Positions 34,161 to 45,934 of a stretch of DNA of 64,000 nucleotides are shown here, in pieces. Position numbers and translations under genes: made by a program. The notes below the pieces were generated by a model. That model had not been told where the DNA came from, did not search any database, and saw nothing but the letters and a program-made list of their open reading frames with translations. Position 1 is the first letter of the stretch, and each line of letters starts with the position of its first letter. Source of the DNA: Nymphalis io (Eukaryota; Arthropoda; Insecta; Lepidoptera; Nymphalidae). The stretch is from assembly GCF_905147045.1 (NCBI RefSeq), contig NC_065896.1, positions 2,691,001 through 2,755,000 of the forward strand, written 5' to 3'.

Positions 34161-37082
34161 TTATTTTGTAGAAAATTTTATAGCTCTTACAGCTTTTTTG
34201 GCTGTTTTGATTGCCTCTGCTTGGATTTTGTGTCGTTTTTCTTTCTCAGCTAATCCCACAACTACATCATGATGTAAAGCATTTTTAACAGTTGATTTAG
34301 CAAAAAGTTTACTTAAAACATAATCATCATCACTACATTTTTTATCCTTGTATTTTTTTTGTTTTTTGATTTTAACTCTTTTTACTTTTACCAAATTTTC
34401 GATTTCACAATCTGATGATGAGTGACTTCTTTTTCTAGAGTTATATTTGTTTATTTTGCTGTTGTTATTCTTAACACATTCTAAAGTCTGTTCACTTGCA
34501 CTTGCAATAACTGATTCTTCAATATTTTGAGATTCAATTGTTAACTTCATTACTTCAATTTTATCTTGATTATTCAAAACTTCTTTAAGTTCCTTTTCTT
34601 CATCTTTATTATTCAACATTTCTTCAAATTCTTTTTCTTCATCTTTATCTTGATTATTTAAAACTTCTTTAAGCAAATTTTCTTCATAATCTTTTTTTGT
34701 ATGTTTGTTTACTATATCTAATTCAGAAAGAACATTTTCAAATGGAGTGTCAGTAACTTTATCATCAACAATATTAATTTCTGGTAATTCAACCTTTGGT
34801 GGATTAAGAAGTGATTCTCGTTTTTTCTTATATTTTTCACGAGGATCTTCTTGCCCTGCTGATGTTATATCTAAATCTCTTTTTATTTTCTTACTTATTT
34901 CTTTGGCTTTCCTTCTCATTGCTTCTAATTTTCGTTTAGAAAATGATAAGCTTTTGTAAACATTACTTTTCCCTTTATCAGATAATTTATCTGATAAACT
35001 GACTTTTGTATGTTTAAAAAGTGATGCAGTTTCTGTATCTCCTTCACAATTCAGATCTTCAAGCGTAAACAAGCCTTGCAATGTACTTGTTGTTAAAACA
35101 TTTTTTTGGTTAGGATCTATTAAAATCTTATTACTAAGAAAATTTTTAAAGATCTGTCTTTGATATATTTTTTCTTCAATAGTGCCAGCAGATAGCAACC
35201 TATAGACAGTAACATTTCTTTGTTGACCAATTCTCCAAGCTCTTTCTTTTGCTTGATTATCAGTAGCTGGATTCCAGTCTGGATCATAAATAATAACTCT
35301 ATCAGCACCAGTCAAATTTACCCCGAGGCCACCAACTCTTGTAGTAGCAAGAAAAACTAAAAACTCTGCATTCTCATTAAAGGTTTGAATTAAACTTTGC
35401 CTCTGACTTACACTAACACTGCCATCCATTTTTAAATATTTGAAATCATGATTCTGTAAATGCTGCTCTAATAAGCAAAGCATTGCTCTAGATTGTGAAA
35501 AAATTAATGTCCTGTGCCCCTGTTTCAACCAAATTTTCAACAGAGAGTGCACAACAGACATTTTACCAGATCTTTTCCAGAGACCAAATGTTTCTTGATC
35601 TATTTCTTCATTTTCTTCATGTGCTTCATAAAGATATAGGTCAGGATGATTACATATCTTCCTCAGTGTTGACAATGCAACTAAAACTCTAGCTCTTAAT
35701 GGATCTCCATATTTTGAGTCTTTATCAAGAATGCTTCTCACCGTACTAGTCATGAGATAGCCCATATACAAATCTTTCTGCTCTTTTGTAAGAGCACAGA
35801 AAAGAACTTGTTCATTCTTCTCAGGTAAATGAATATGTTCCTGTACTTCAGCCTTTGTTCTTCTTAACATATAGGGTGTAATCAGTGCCTTAAGAGCTTT
35901 AGCAATTTCCAAAGCTGTTGCTTCTTGGTATTCTGTAGCATTTGCATATCCTCCTTGTGTTATAGGAACAGCAAAGTGATCCATAAATGCAGTATAAGTT
36001 CCCAGAAGCCCTGGTGTCATAAAATCAAAAAGAGACCATAATTCTTGCAAACTATTTTGCATGGGTGATCCAGTAATTAACAACTTATGAGGTGTATCAA
36101 ATTTTTTAACTAGTTTACTTACTTGAGTGTCAGGATTTCTAATTTTATGTCCTTCATCCAAAATAATGTAATGCCATTTTTTCATCAATAAATCTTTTAT
36201 ATATCTAACCACTCCTGCATATGTTACCAATAATATACCATGTGAAGAATGAATTTCTCTTATAAGTTTATTGTGATTTCCACTGTGGGAACCAGAATGG
36301 TGTAGTACAGCTATTCTAAGATGTGGAAACCAGTAATGAAAATGAGATACCCACTGATAAATAACAGTAGCTGGTGCCACAATGATTGAAGGACCAAGTC
36401 CTCCCCAGAAGCCACTCTCTGTTTTAGATAATCCAGCAATAAAAGCAATGATCTGAACAGTTTTACCTAAACCCATCTCATCCCCAAGCAATCCTCCAGA
36501 CTGAATCTGATGTAACTCCCATAGCCATTTAACTCCGATTCTTTGATATTTATACAGTTGCTTCCAAATGTAGTTTGGGACACAGAGACCATTTTGCAGT
36601 TCATGGGTTATGTCATAATCTTTATTTCCATCTAAAATATATTGTATATCGGCAGAAATATAGACTCCATCATATTTTCCTGCAATGGATGATTTAATAC
36701 TATTTCGCCATTTGACTATTCGTTCGTTGTAAAAAGTTGAATCACCATCATCTATAATTTTTTTAATATTTTGCTTAGTGCGAGAACTAGAAGCTGTACT
36801 GAAAGTATGTACATCTTCATCTTCTTCACAAGATGGTACATATTCACTGTCTTCATCGGAATGTTTAGCCACCGATGTACTTGCCTGTAGACATAACTTT
36901 TGTTCCAATTGGTCACAATCATCTTCATTGCCTTGGGAACTCTTTTGCTTTTTTGAAATCAGTTCTGCAACTTTTTTGCTTTTTAGAGATATCGAATCAT
37001 GTATTTCATGTTTTGATTTGTGTTTTTTTTTTGCGAGCGCCAGTTGTGTTTCTAAATATTTATTTATTATTAAATCAACCAT
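34161..37082 (-). CDS. ERCC6: ERCC6/CSB-type SNF2 ATPase (transcription-coupled repair)
   Basis: Intronless ORF of 973 aa. The CSB family uses ATP to remodel stalled RNA polymerase II complexes and start transcription-coupled nucleotide excision repair. SNF2 motifs are clear: YQRIGVKWLWEL, Walker A GDEMGLGKT (about residues 199-207), DEGH Walker B (about 308), TGSPMQNSLQELWSLFDF, the helicase-C segment TLIFSQSRAMLCLLEQHL, and ERAWRIGQQRNVTVYRL (about 608), followed by the CSB-typical GTIEEKIYQRQIFKNFL. The N terminus has basic and acidic low-complexity blocks, and the C terminus is Lys/Glu-rich with an imperfect repeat (KEVLNNQDK, EMLNNKDEEKE). It is much shorter than vertebrate CSB (about 1,490 aa), mainly in the flanks. 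It is divergent from PUM3. A minus-strand AATAAA overlaps the stop codon. Confidence 0.9.
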   Translation of the reverse strand: MVDLIINKYLETQLALAKKKHKSKHEIHDSISLKSKKVAELISKKQKSSQGNEDDCDQLEQKLCLQASTSVAKHSDEDSEYVPSCEEDEDVHTFSTASSSRTKQNIKKIIDDGDSTFYNERIVKWRNSIKSSIAGKYDGVYISADIQYILDGNKDYDITHELQNGLCVPNYIWKQLYKYQRIGVKWLWELHQIQSGGLLGDEMGLGKTVQIIAFIAGLSKTESGFWGGLGPSIIVAPATVIYQWVSHFHYWFPHLRIAVLHHSGSHSGNHNKLIREIHSSHGILLVTYAGVVRYIKDLLMKKWHYIILDEGHKIRNPDTQVSKLVKKFDTPHKLLITGSPMQNSLQELWSLFDFMTPGLLGTYTAFMDHFAVPITQGGYANATEYQEATALEIAKALKALITPYMLRRTKAEVQEHIHLPEKNEQVLFCALTKEQKDLYMGYLMTSTVRSILDKDSKYGDPLRARVLVALSTLRKICNHPDLYLYEAHEENEEIDQETFGLWKRSGKMSVVHSLLKIWLKQGHRTLIFSQSRAMLCLLEQHLQNHDFKYLKMDGSVSVSQRQSLIQTFNENAEFLVFLATTRVGGLGVNLTGADRVIIYDPDWNPATDNQAKERAWRIGQQRNVTVYRLLSAGTIEEKIYQRQIFKNFLSNKILIDPNQKNVLTTSTLQGLFTLEDLNCEGDTETASLFKHTKVSLSDKLSDKGKSNVYKSLSFSKRKLEAMRRKAKEISKKIKRDLDITSAGQEDPREKYKKKRESLLNPPKVELPEINIVDDKVTDTPFENVLSELDIVNKHTKKDYEENLLKEVLNNQDKDEEKEFEEMLNNKDEEKELKEVLNNQDKIEVMKLTIESQNIEESVIASASEQTLECVKNNNSKINKYNSRKRSHSSSDCEIENLVKVKRVKIKKQKKYKDKKCSDDDYVLSKLFAKSTVKNALHHDVVVGLAEKEKRHKIQAEAIKTAKKAVRAIKFSTK

Positions 37083-38162
37083 TTTGAATAATTACTTTTA
37101 AATTATCATTAATTTATTACATTAACAACGAATTTTTTGTAATTATTAAATTGACAAATAACTTTACTCAATTACTGTTTGATTAAAATTCAATTTGATG
37201 ACAATCGACTGACATTACCTATAACTACTATAAGTATAACTTACGAGACTGAGTTACCATCTTTGTTGCAAGCCCGATCCTAGGAAATAAAATAACATGT
37301 AATTTATATATTTGTTAAAATAAAATTTATCAAAAAAATTGATTAATATAAATCATATATATACTCTTATTTAGGTTGTATCCATGTTTTGTGACTTATT
37401 TTTCTTTGTGGTGTACAATGAAGTATATAAAAATATATACGATTTAACTTGGCTCGTTATGTACATATAACGCATTCGCTTCGCGGCTCTCCATGTCACT
37501 CAGACGTTAGTGTATCTCTCAACACACAAATGTGGATATATCTGGACTAAATAAGTCCAGGTAGATAAAATATTTAGCGTGGTACTGTTTGTCGAGCCAG
37601 TTGTGCCACACCTTATGTTACCTTACCTTAATATGGTCGAAGGAGATAATATACTACTAATTTATCTGTTAATTTATTATTTTCTTTACGTGTTCCAATT
37701 CACTTGGAATTAAATGTCATAATATTGCTTTTCTTTGTGAAAACGATGTCGGTATTAAAGTAACATTTATTTAAAAAAAGGCCATTAATAAAACTTAACC
37801 AACTCTTTTACAAGTTTAATAACACTGTGAGCCAATAATAGCTTGCAATATCGTGTCTTTCAAAAATTATAAGTCTGGATACTGTTAATACCTGTGCTTC
37901 TTAAAACAGAAAAATATTTTTAAAAAAATTTAAAATTATTGTTGTTTTTGAGTGTCAACTGTCATGTCAACCGAATGTGACACCGACAGACATTGAGACA
38001 CGTGCTTTTTCCAAAAACCAAAAATTATATTTTCATTGCTTAAAATTCTTAATATCTTATCATATAAGAAGTAGGGTAAATAATATAGATAAAAGTTTTT
38101 CTAAACATTTAACGCACATAAAATCACTTATAACCTAACGTGCTTAATACATTAACGCGAAA
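37083..38162. promoter_or_regulatory. Divergent promoter region CSB / PUM3
   Basis: The 1.08 kb between two start codons is AT-rich and contains a small CTGGACT/AGTCCAG palindrome near 37,541-37,558. No coding exon or known promoter element was recognised. Confidence 0.5.
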
Positions 38163-41100
38163 ATGCAGAAAATTAAAAGGAAAAATACAGATGACGATGG
38201 TTCTCCACCCAAGAAGAAAATACTTTTTAGTGGTCCTAAGAGTGAAAACAAAAAAAATGGGGACAATAAGTTTAAGGATAAAAAAATTAGTTTCGATAAG
38301 GCAGGCACTAAGGGCTTCAAAAAATTCAACAAACCTTTTACAAAAGGCAATGATTCTAAAAATAAACCAGTACAAACTCAAGGTAATACTGAAAAACCTA
38401 AATGGTCAGAAATGAAAAAAGAAAAAAAGAATCTTAGAACAGAGCGACGCAAGGCAAAGGCTACTGCAGAAATATTTGAAATATCTCACAAAGCAAAACT
38501 TTTAGCGGCTCAAATTCAAAGGTAAAATATTTTTTGTAATATTTATTGCCCCATTTCAGTTGTTTTATAAAATATGTAGTACACTGGCCGCCAAAAAAAT
38601 CGACCCACCCGTATTTTTTTACTTACAAAGTTGTTATCTTAACTATGCGACGACCTAGGTGGATTGTTTTACTTATGGGACTTACATTTAACATTTTATT
38701 ACCCACTTGATATTGATTTGGAGGAGTTGTAAGTGTTATTGAGGATATTTGGAATATTTTTAAAGTATTGATAAGAAAACGTTACTTTGTGCACAAATTG
38801 CATGGTTAGTTTATTTCCAGTTCTTAACGCGGAGATCTCGGTTCGATATTTATTATTGATTAAGTGTATGAAACTTTGTTGAAACAATAATTTTAATAAG
38901 TTTAAACATAAAAAATGGATACTACTGAAGCAGAAGCTGCTCAAGTCGTAGCTCTTATTCATGAGGGGTTAAGTCAGCGAAATGTGGCTAGAACACTAAA
39001 ATTAAGTCGTTCAGCGGTGCGAAGAGTCTACAAACGCTACTTGGAGACTGGGGAGTATCGCCGGAGACCAGGATCTGGCAGGGGGCATGTCACGAACCCG
39101 ACCGATGACCGTTTTATTGGTTTGACGTCTTTAAGAAACCGACATCTTTCGGCTGTTGACGTTCAAGGCAGACTCCGAGAAAGTCGTGGAGTGTCTGTGA
39201 GTGAAAATACTGTAAGAAAAAGACTTCGAGAGCAAAACTTAACCCCTCACAAGCCAGCAACAGGACCAAAACTCACAGCATCCCATCGACAAGCAAGACT
39301 ACAATTTGCTAGGCAGCACGTCGATTGGACACTGGACCAATGGGAGACAGTATTGTTCAGAGATGAAAGCCGAATGTCTCTAGTAGGCTCTGATGGACGA
39401 CGTAACGTCATGCGAAGGCCAGGAGAACGCTACTCTCAGTGTTGCATTCGAGAAACAGTCCGATTTAGTGGAGGCTCTACAATGTTTTGGGGAGGTATTT
39501 CTTTGACGGGACGCACGGAGCTGGTTTTTTTCCGTAATCGTGCTGTTAATGCTGAAACTTACATAACGGACATTCTGGAGCCTCATGTGATGCCTTACGC
39601 TGGATATATTGGGGATAATTTCCAACTTATGCACGACAACGCACGACCTCACGTCGCTAGAATTGTTAAAGACTATCTCAGGGAAGTCGAAATTCCAGTT
39701 ATGCAGTGGCCAGCCTATAGTCCGGACTTATACCCGATAGAGCACCTCTGGGACCAGCTAAAACGTACGGTTCGAGCACGAAATCCAATTCCAGAAACCC
39801 TGAATCAACTGGAAGCTGCCCTAACTGAAGAATGGCAACGGACCCCACAGGAAGACATTAAAAAGCTAATCAGGTCGCTTAATAGGCGTATGCAGGCAGT
39901 GATTAGGTCAAGAGAAGGAAACACTCCCTATTAAAGTAAGATTTAGGCACCCAAATTTAAAAACAAACGGCATAATCGTTTTGTACACAAAAAAATAAAA
40001 TTGCGTAAAATTTTGTGTTTTCGTGTTTTGTCACATATTTACTTAAAAACCTATTTTTTGCGCACTATTTCTGTTTTTGTACAATCCTACAATTGCATTT
40101 TTTCATTATCAATCTTAAAAATATAAATATGTGGTAGCTTAAAACCATACGATAGCTTTTTTACAAAAAATGTAGGTGGGTCGATTTTTTTGGAGGCCAG
40201 TGTAGTATATTTCATCAAAGCCGAGATGGTCCAGTGGTCAGAACGCGTGAATCTTAACCGATGATTGTGGGCTCAAACCCAGACAAGCACCACTGAATTT
40301 TCATGTGCTTAATTAGTGTTTATAATTCGTCTAATTCTGACAGTATAGAAAACATTGTGAGGAAACCTGCATATGTCTATTTTAATTGAAATTATGCCAC
40401 ATGCTTATTCCGCCAACCCGTACTGGAGCAGAGTGGTGTAATAACCTTCTCCACAAAAAAGGAGAGGAGGCCTTAGCCCAGCTGTGAAACATTCACAAGC
40501 TGTTACTGTACTGTATATTTCATACTTGTGGCCCTATTGTTTGTATCATTTGTATGTATGTATATTTCTACCAATCCTAAATATGTTTTTTCTGTTATAA
40601 AATACATAAGATTACACAAAGTTTTGTGCAATTGAATAATTTTAAAAAAATTGTTTAAATTTAAACATCATTTTGGTTTTTTTTAGGAAAGTAGTAAAAC
40701 CTGAATTCCGAATGCAAGCCTGTAAGGAATTACATTCTTTAATCAAAGGGCAGTACAAAGCAATAGCTCTTACTCATGATTTAAGTAGAGTAATTCAAGT
40801 CTTGCTTAAACATAGTCCAGAAGATATAAGAAATGATATAACTGAAGAACTTTTGGATCTGATGGTTCCCATGATGCAGTCTAAATATGCACATCACTCA
40901 GTTAAACGTATTCTAAAATATGGCACAGATTATATACGCCATGAAGTTATTAAGAAGTTGTTTGGTCACATTGTTTCATTAGCATCTCATACAATTAGTG
41001 CACCAGTCCTAGACTATGCATATGGAGACTTTGCCACTAAAAAAGAGAAGATACACATGCAACAGGAGTTTTATGGAGATATGTATAAAAATGTATGATA

Positions 41101-43038
41101 TTATTATGTAATAATTTTAATATTTGTAAATAATTTAAAATTTTATTGCAAATGTATATAATAAACATTATATTTTAATAACTTTATAAATTATTATTTC
41201 TTTCTACATTTCAGTCAAAAGATGAAAAGGTTAAGACCTTAAGTGATGCTTATAAAGACAGCCCTGAAATGAAATCAGCAATTTTGCAGTCTTGCAAAGC
41301 TAATGTTCAAAAAATTTTAGATAAAAATTTACATGATAGTGAGTAAGTACAATAAACAAAATTGGACTATAAACAGCTTATTTAAATTGTTACAAAATAC
41401 TACACTGTTTTTTTCTTTTTAAGGTTACTTCATTCAGTATTGTATGATTATATGAAAGAATGTAGTTCAGAGGACAGGGTGGAGATGATTTCAACATTGA
41501 GTTCACTTATAGTGCCACTAAGCAATTCGTTGCCTGGTGTCAATGCAGCGAGTATGTGTGTGTGGCAAGGCACCAATAAAGATAAAAAGGTGTGGAATAT
41601 ATAGTAAATCTGATGAATAAATATATAATGTGATGCATTCTATGCATGATAAACAGTTTTGTAAGAATCAAATAACCAATCTCAAAAGCTGTAATATAAT
41701 ATATTAAGTGAAATAATTCTTTCTTCTGACAATTAATGTGTATAATTTTTACAAAATTACTTATCATTTGCAGACAATATTAAAAGTAGTCAAGGAGCAT
41801 GTGGTACCATTAAGCAAACATAAAACGGGCTACAGGCTGTTGTTAGCAATTTTTGATTCAGTTGATGACACAGTTTTGGTAAAAAAAGTGATTGTTTCCA
41901 CCCTTGCTAACAATCTTAAAGACATAGCCAAAGATCATTGGGGAAATATGGTATGTGTATAAATTATATTAAAACCAGAAAAATATTTTAATAATTCTTT
42001 TTTGTAATAAAATAAATTAATTTGTATTTCTATGACATAGACATTACATTGGCTTGTCAAGCCAAAAGATCCAGCTGCCTTCCATCCAAGCTTAATAAAA
42101 ATTTTAGATGAAGGAATTAAAAGTGGTACATCAAAAAAAGATGCAGATATACGTGTTTCTGAACTGAGAGAGGCAATACTTCCAGCACTGAAGAGTGATA
42201 TTGAATCAGATCCTGATTTCTGGCTCAGTACAAAATCTGCATTTTTGTTAGTAGTAGCTGTGTTGTCTATTGGTATGCTCCTATTATTGTTATAATTTTA
42301 TTATTAACAAATTCACTGCCAAGCTCATTAAAAAAAAATCTTAATACTTAATCATTTCAGTTTTTAAACAAATAAGTTGTAATTAAACATTTGTGTTTAT
42401 ATTTCAGAGACATCAAAAACAATATTAGAATCACTTGCTAAAGTTATTTGTCGGTCAGACTGGGTAGTAAAAGCAAATGATAAAGATGTTTTGGCAATAG
42501 AAGACGCAGGGATTCACATGTGTCTGAAAAAACTAGCAATATTGGATAAGACTGCTTCAGACACATTGGGAGATGCCATTTGTGAAAATATTGAAGATGA
42601 ATCAGTATGTATAATATTTTTTGTATGAATTTAGTTTTATTTATTATACCTATTCATAAATTTATTTAATAACCATATAATGAAGAAAATCTGGGATTGA
42701 CATCTGTTCTCAATTTCTGAAAGTATAGTTTACTTTGGTTAGTAAAAGATTTAATTTTCTTTAGAACATTAAAGTCTAAAAGTTACATATCAAAATAATA
42801 TATGCCACTATTCTAAAAGCTTGATGTGCACTAGTATTTTTTATAATAATCCTTTCTTTTTTAGTTAAAAGCTTGGCTACCTACAAACCGAGGATGTTTC
42901 TTCCTATTAAAATTAATTGAAAATAATAAAGAAAATGTTGCCAAGAAACTTATTAAGAAGATTGAAAATCATACCAATATTTTGAAACAGCAATCTTCAG
43001 AAGGTGCAAAACTCCTTTTGCAGTGTATTAAGAAATAA
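38163..43038 (+). CDS. PUM3: PUM3/Penguin Puf-A-type ribosome biogenesis protein
   Basis: Eight exons join in frame to 612 aa: 38163-38521, 40687-41092, 41215-41342, 41424-41589, 41774-41950, 42041-42272, 42408-42604, 42865-43038. Exon 1 is Lys-rich and includes PKWSEMKKEKKNLRTERR, the family's N-terminal block. The rest is the Puf-A helical repeat region (DLSRVIQVLLKHSPEDIR, MMQSKYAHHSVKRILKYGT, KHKTGYRLLLAIFDSVDD, KDHWGNMTLHWLVKPKD). PUM3/Puf6-like proteins are nucleolar, bind RNA or DNA without the classical 8-repeat code, and act in 60S subunit maturation; this function is inferred from the family. Intron 1 carries a Tc1 transposon and a SINE. The 3' end is convergent with DTYMK, only 97 bp between stop codons, and an AATAAA overlaps the PUM3 stop (43,037-43,042). 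Confidence 0.92.
38582..40202 (+). mobile_element. Apparently intact Tc1/mariner (DD34E) transposon
   Basis: The element is 1,621 bp, flanked by TA on both sides (38,580-38,581 and 40,203-40,204), as expected for a Tc1/mariner target duplication. The terminal inverted repeats 38,582-38,609 and 40,175-40,202 match at 27 of 28 positions (CACTGGCC... GACCCACC). It contains one uninterrupted transposase gene. Near-identical ends and an intact ORF imply recent insertion. It sits in PUM3 intron 1 in sense orientation, so it should be removed by splicing. Confidence 0.95.
38915..39934 (+). CDS. Tc1-family transposase (DD34E), intact
   Basis: 339-residue ORF with no frameshift or stop. The N-terminal paired-like helix-turn-helix DNA-binding region (residues about 5-50, QRNVARTLKLSRSAVRRVYK) is followed by a GRPR-like basic hook (RRRPGSGRG) and a second HTH (residues about 70-110). 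The DDE catalytic core has D150 in LFRDES, D241 in LMHDNARPH and E276 in SPDLYPIEHLWD. The spacing between the last two is 34 residues, defining DD34E, the Tc1 type. WGGISLTGRTELVFF is the glycine-rich segment of the core. Length is as expected for the family (about 340 aa). It would cut and paste its own element at TA sites. Confidence 0.95.
   Translation: MDTTEAEAAQVVALIHEGLSQRNVARTLKLSRSAVRRVYKRYLETGEYRRRPGSGRGHVTNPTDDRFIGLTSLRNRHLSAVDVQGRLRESRGVSVSENTVRKRLREQNLTPHKPATGPKLTASHRQARLQFARQHVDWTLDQWETVLFRDESRMSLVGSDGRRNVMRRPGERYSQCCIRETVRFSGGSTMFWGGISLTGRTELVFFRNRAVNAETYITDILEPHVMPYAGYIGDNFQLMHDNARPHVARIVKDYLREVEIPVMQWPAYSPDLYPIEHLWDQLKRTVRARNPIPETLNQLEAALTEEWQRTPQEDIKKLIRSLNRRMQAVIRSREGNTPY
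40220..40508 (+). mobile_element. tRNA-derived SINE, family A (copy 4)
   Basis: It has the same head (GCCGAGATGGTCCAGTGGTC) and body as the other family A copies, with more substitutions and small changes. It begins 16 bp after the Tc1 right flank. It lies in PUM3 intron 1, sense orientation. Confidence 0.82.
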
Positions 43039-43135
43039 TAAACTTTTCTAAAAATCACTTATATTTATTACTGAATTCGATTTTATTATCACATTTAATT
43101 ACAACATTACATTATTTAATTAACCCTTAGTTTAA

Positions 43136-45169
43136 TTATAACCATATTTTCCCAATTGGTTTATCACCTACACTATCAATAATGGATAATGTCTTCTGAA
43201 ATAGTTCCTCTTGAATAATTTCCATGGACCTGAAATAGTACAATTGGATGCAAGAAGTAAGTCACATTTAAAGATTTGTAAAAATGTTTAATAATAAAAT
43301 AAATGGTTACCTGCTTGCATCCAAAACCTCCCAATTTTCTTCTTTTAGTTGCATATACATGTTCTTTACTTTCTTTTGGAAATCTAATACTTCATACCTA
43401 AAATATCAATTCAAATCATGTTAAATTTTTATTATAATTAATTGTACTGAATAGTACCAATAGACATAGGATTTTAAAATATTAATGTAAAAAAATAATA
43501 TTAAAACATTTAAAAAATATATATTATTGTTATGATTAGTTTTACTTTTACTAATCATGAATCATAATTGTCTATTAAAGTGAATAATTTAGTTCAAATT
43601 TTCATAATGGCAAAATTAATAATGGTTTGCCTTGTTTTAATTTTAATATAATAATATTAAATACTACACAGATGCTAATGATTTAAAGTCATTAGTGCAT
43701 AACTTGATATTTCAAGATATTTAACATTATCCATACCTCTCATTTCCAAAGCCATTTCTTTGCTGAATATTCTCTAATGACATGTTAAGGAAAAATACAT
43801 GGTCTGGTTTTGGTAACCCTGAATCGGGAACTTTGCACCAATTTACATCCAAGTCTAAAAAAAATAAGAACATTTAAGATATTTAAATAATGATTCTATT
43901 CTATTGTACAACAACATAACATGTTTACACATAATTGACTTGAGTAAATGCAAATTATGAGTGCAGTGTAAAAGAAAACTGACATGATATTGCGGATGAA
44001 CATAACAATTTGGCATGATATAGATAATAATAATTAGATTGTTATAATAATTAATATTTTAGCAAACTGTGAAGTAAAACGTAATGTAGAAAAGATTATA
44101 TTCTACCATATATGTATCTACTAACTTGCACTGGAGAGTTTGTGTCTATCAGAGTAAACATGAGGAAAAGTATTAGCAATCATGTATTTAATAAGGATCT
44201 CCAACAAAGGATATACACTTACAAGTACATTACATTATGGAATAATGTTTTAAAATATGTGTGCTCCTTCAATTATAGGCAAGCACATAAAATAACTAGA
44301 CAGAAATTAAAAAATAAAATGAATGTTACATAGTTGTACTCAATAAATAAACATAGGGACTACAAAAGTTTAGTTTAGGTAATTTATAACATTTTAATTC
44401 TAAGGATACATAAAATCTTAAAAATGTAACTATAAATTAATTGTTAAATTAAAATATATTTAATTGTTAGGACAGATATCTACATACATATATAAATGTT
44501 ATATATATATATAAAAGTTGCAAACCCACAATATGTCCAAATTTCAATAAACATCTTACCTTTAGCAGCAGAGAATGCAACACCCGAATAACAATATCTG
44601 TCAACAATTAAAGTGGTACCACCCTCTAACATCTTTATAATGTTATTTGCTTTTTCCCATCGGTTTGCAGAAAATAAAAGATGAATTGTTTCATCTGATA
44701 ACTCATTCTGTAAAGAATATGAAGAATAATAATAACATTGATCAGTATAATTAAATTATTTACATATTCAAATGGATACTTAAAAATGTAATCTAATATA
44801 CATACCTTTGATTTCAAGTAACTGTTAATAACTTTTCCGATTTCAGTGGACCGATCAGGAAAGTTTGTGTATTCTGCTAGTATTTTTTTGTTTCTCAGAC
44901 ATTCAACTAAAACGGAAATCATATTTAGACCATTATTTTTCGTTAATACACTTATTTTCAAAAATAAAATATAAAGTACAAGTGAGGTTATTTGTAACTT
45001 TTTTCATACATTTTAAAATGAAATTATTAAATTGTTGACATTAATTATATGATTCATGATTTTGTTCTAATAATTATTTAGTACAATTACCTAATTTTTT
45101 ACACTGTGTAGTTTTACCGGTTCTATCAACGCCTTCAATGACAATTAATGCTCCCCGTTTTAATACCAT
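43136..45169 (-). CDS. DTYMK: Thymidylate kinase (dTMP kinase)
   Basis: Phosphorylates dTMP to dTDP for dTTP synthesis. Six exons join in frame to 208 aa: 45091-45169, 44806-44906, 44560-44707, 43737-43854, 43311-43397, 43136-43229. Motifs: P-loop IEGVDRTGKTTQ (residues about 10-21), the NFPDRST substrate loop, LLFSANRWEK, the DRYCYSGVAFSAAK segment with the DR motif (about residue 95), and LPKPDHVFFLNM. This is the eukaryotic type, with the catalytic arginine in the P-loop (DRTGKT), and the length matches the family (about 210). It is divergent from CAD and convergent with PUM3. A minus-strand AATAAA lies at plus 43,064-43,069. Confidence 0.94.
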
Positions 45170-45934
45170 TGTAATTTTTTAAAATTTAAGTTTTATTTCA
45201 GCAAACTTGAAAATGCAGTACAGTTAATTATAACGAATAGTTGTTATAAATTATAAACAAGTTCTCAGTTTTAGCTATTATTCTTACGCCTTAAAAAAAA
45301 ACGTAAAAGTATAATCGCTATAACCTTTAAAAATAAATAAACAACATTTTGACTTATGTCATTTGATTATAGATTCACAAAATTCAATTACAGATTATTA
45401 CCGATACTTGAATTATATTAAAACAGACAATAAAATCGAAATGGGGTAACGTTTTTTCTATAATTAACTGTTTATGAATTGTTGTGTATTTATCTGTTGT
45501 AATGGAATTAAAAGACTTTATTTTTTGTTAAAAATAGTCGTTATTAATATATACTTTGCTATAGGCGCTTAAGGATTCGAAACGAACGAACGTATGACTT
45601 TAATATTATTGTACTCTTTCAATTTTATATTATTTCAGAGTTTGGATTAATTTCATTGTACATGAAATAATATTATACAGTTCGTGTAAACACAGCATTT
45701 GATTAGATAGTCAATACGTTTGAAGTATGTTTTAGGGTCTACAATATTTATAGAAATGTCAGACGGTAATTGTCACAATCAAATCGCGCAAAAATTGACA
45801 GCAGACCGGAAGTTCTTATCAGATCGAAAGGTACCTATAGGTACTAGTTGACTTTACGTTGACGCTACGCGTTTTTCTTTGTTTTTATTATTGTGCTAAT
45901 ATTTTATTTAAAAGTTTCGTGAAAATATTGAACT
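45170..45934. promoter_or_regulatory. Divergent promoter region DTYMK / CAD
   Basis: The 0.77 kb between two start codons is AT-rich. No coding exon, repeat or clear promoter element was recognised. Confidence 0.5.
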
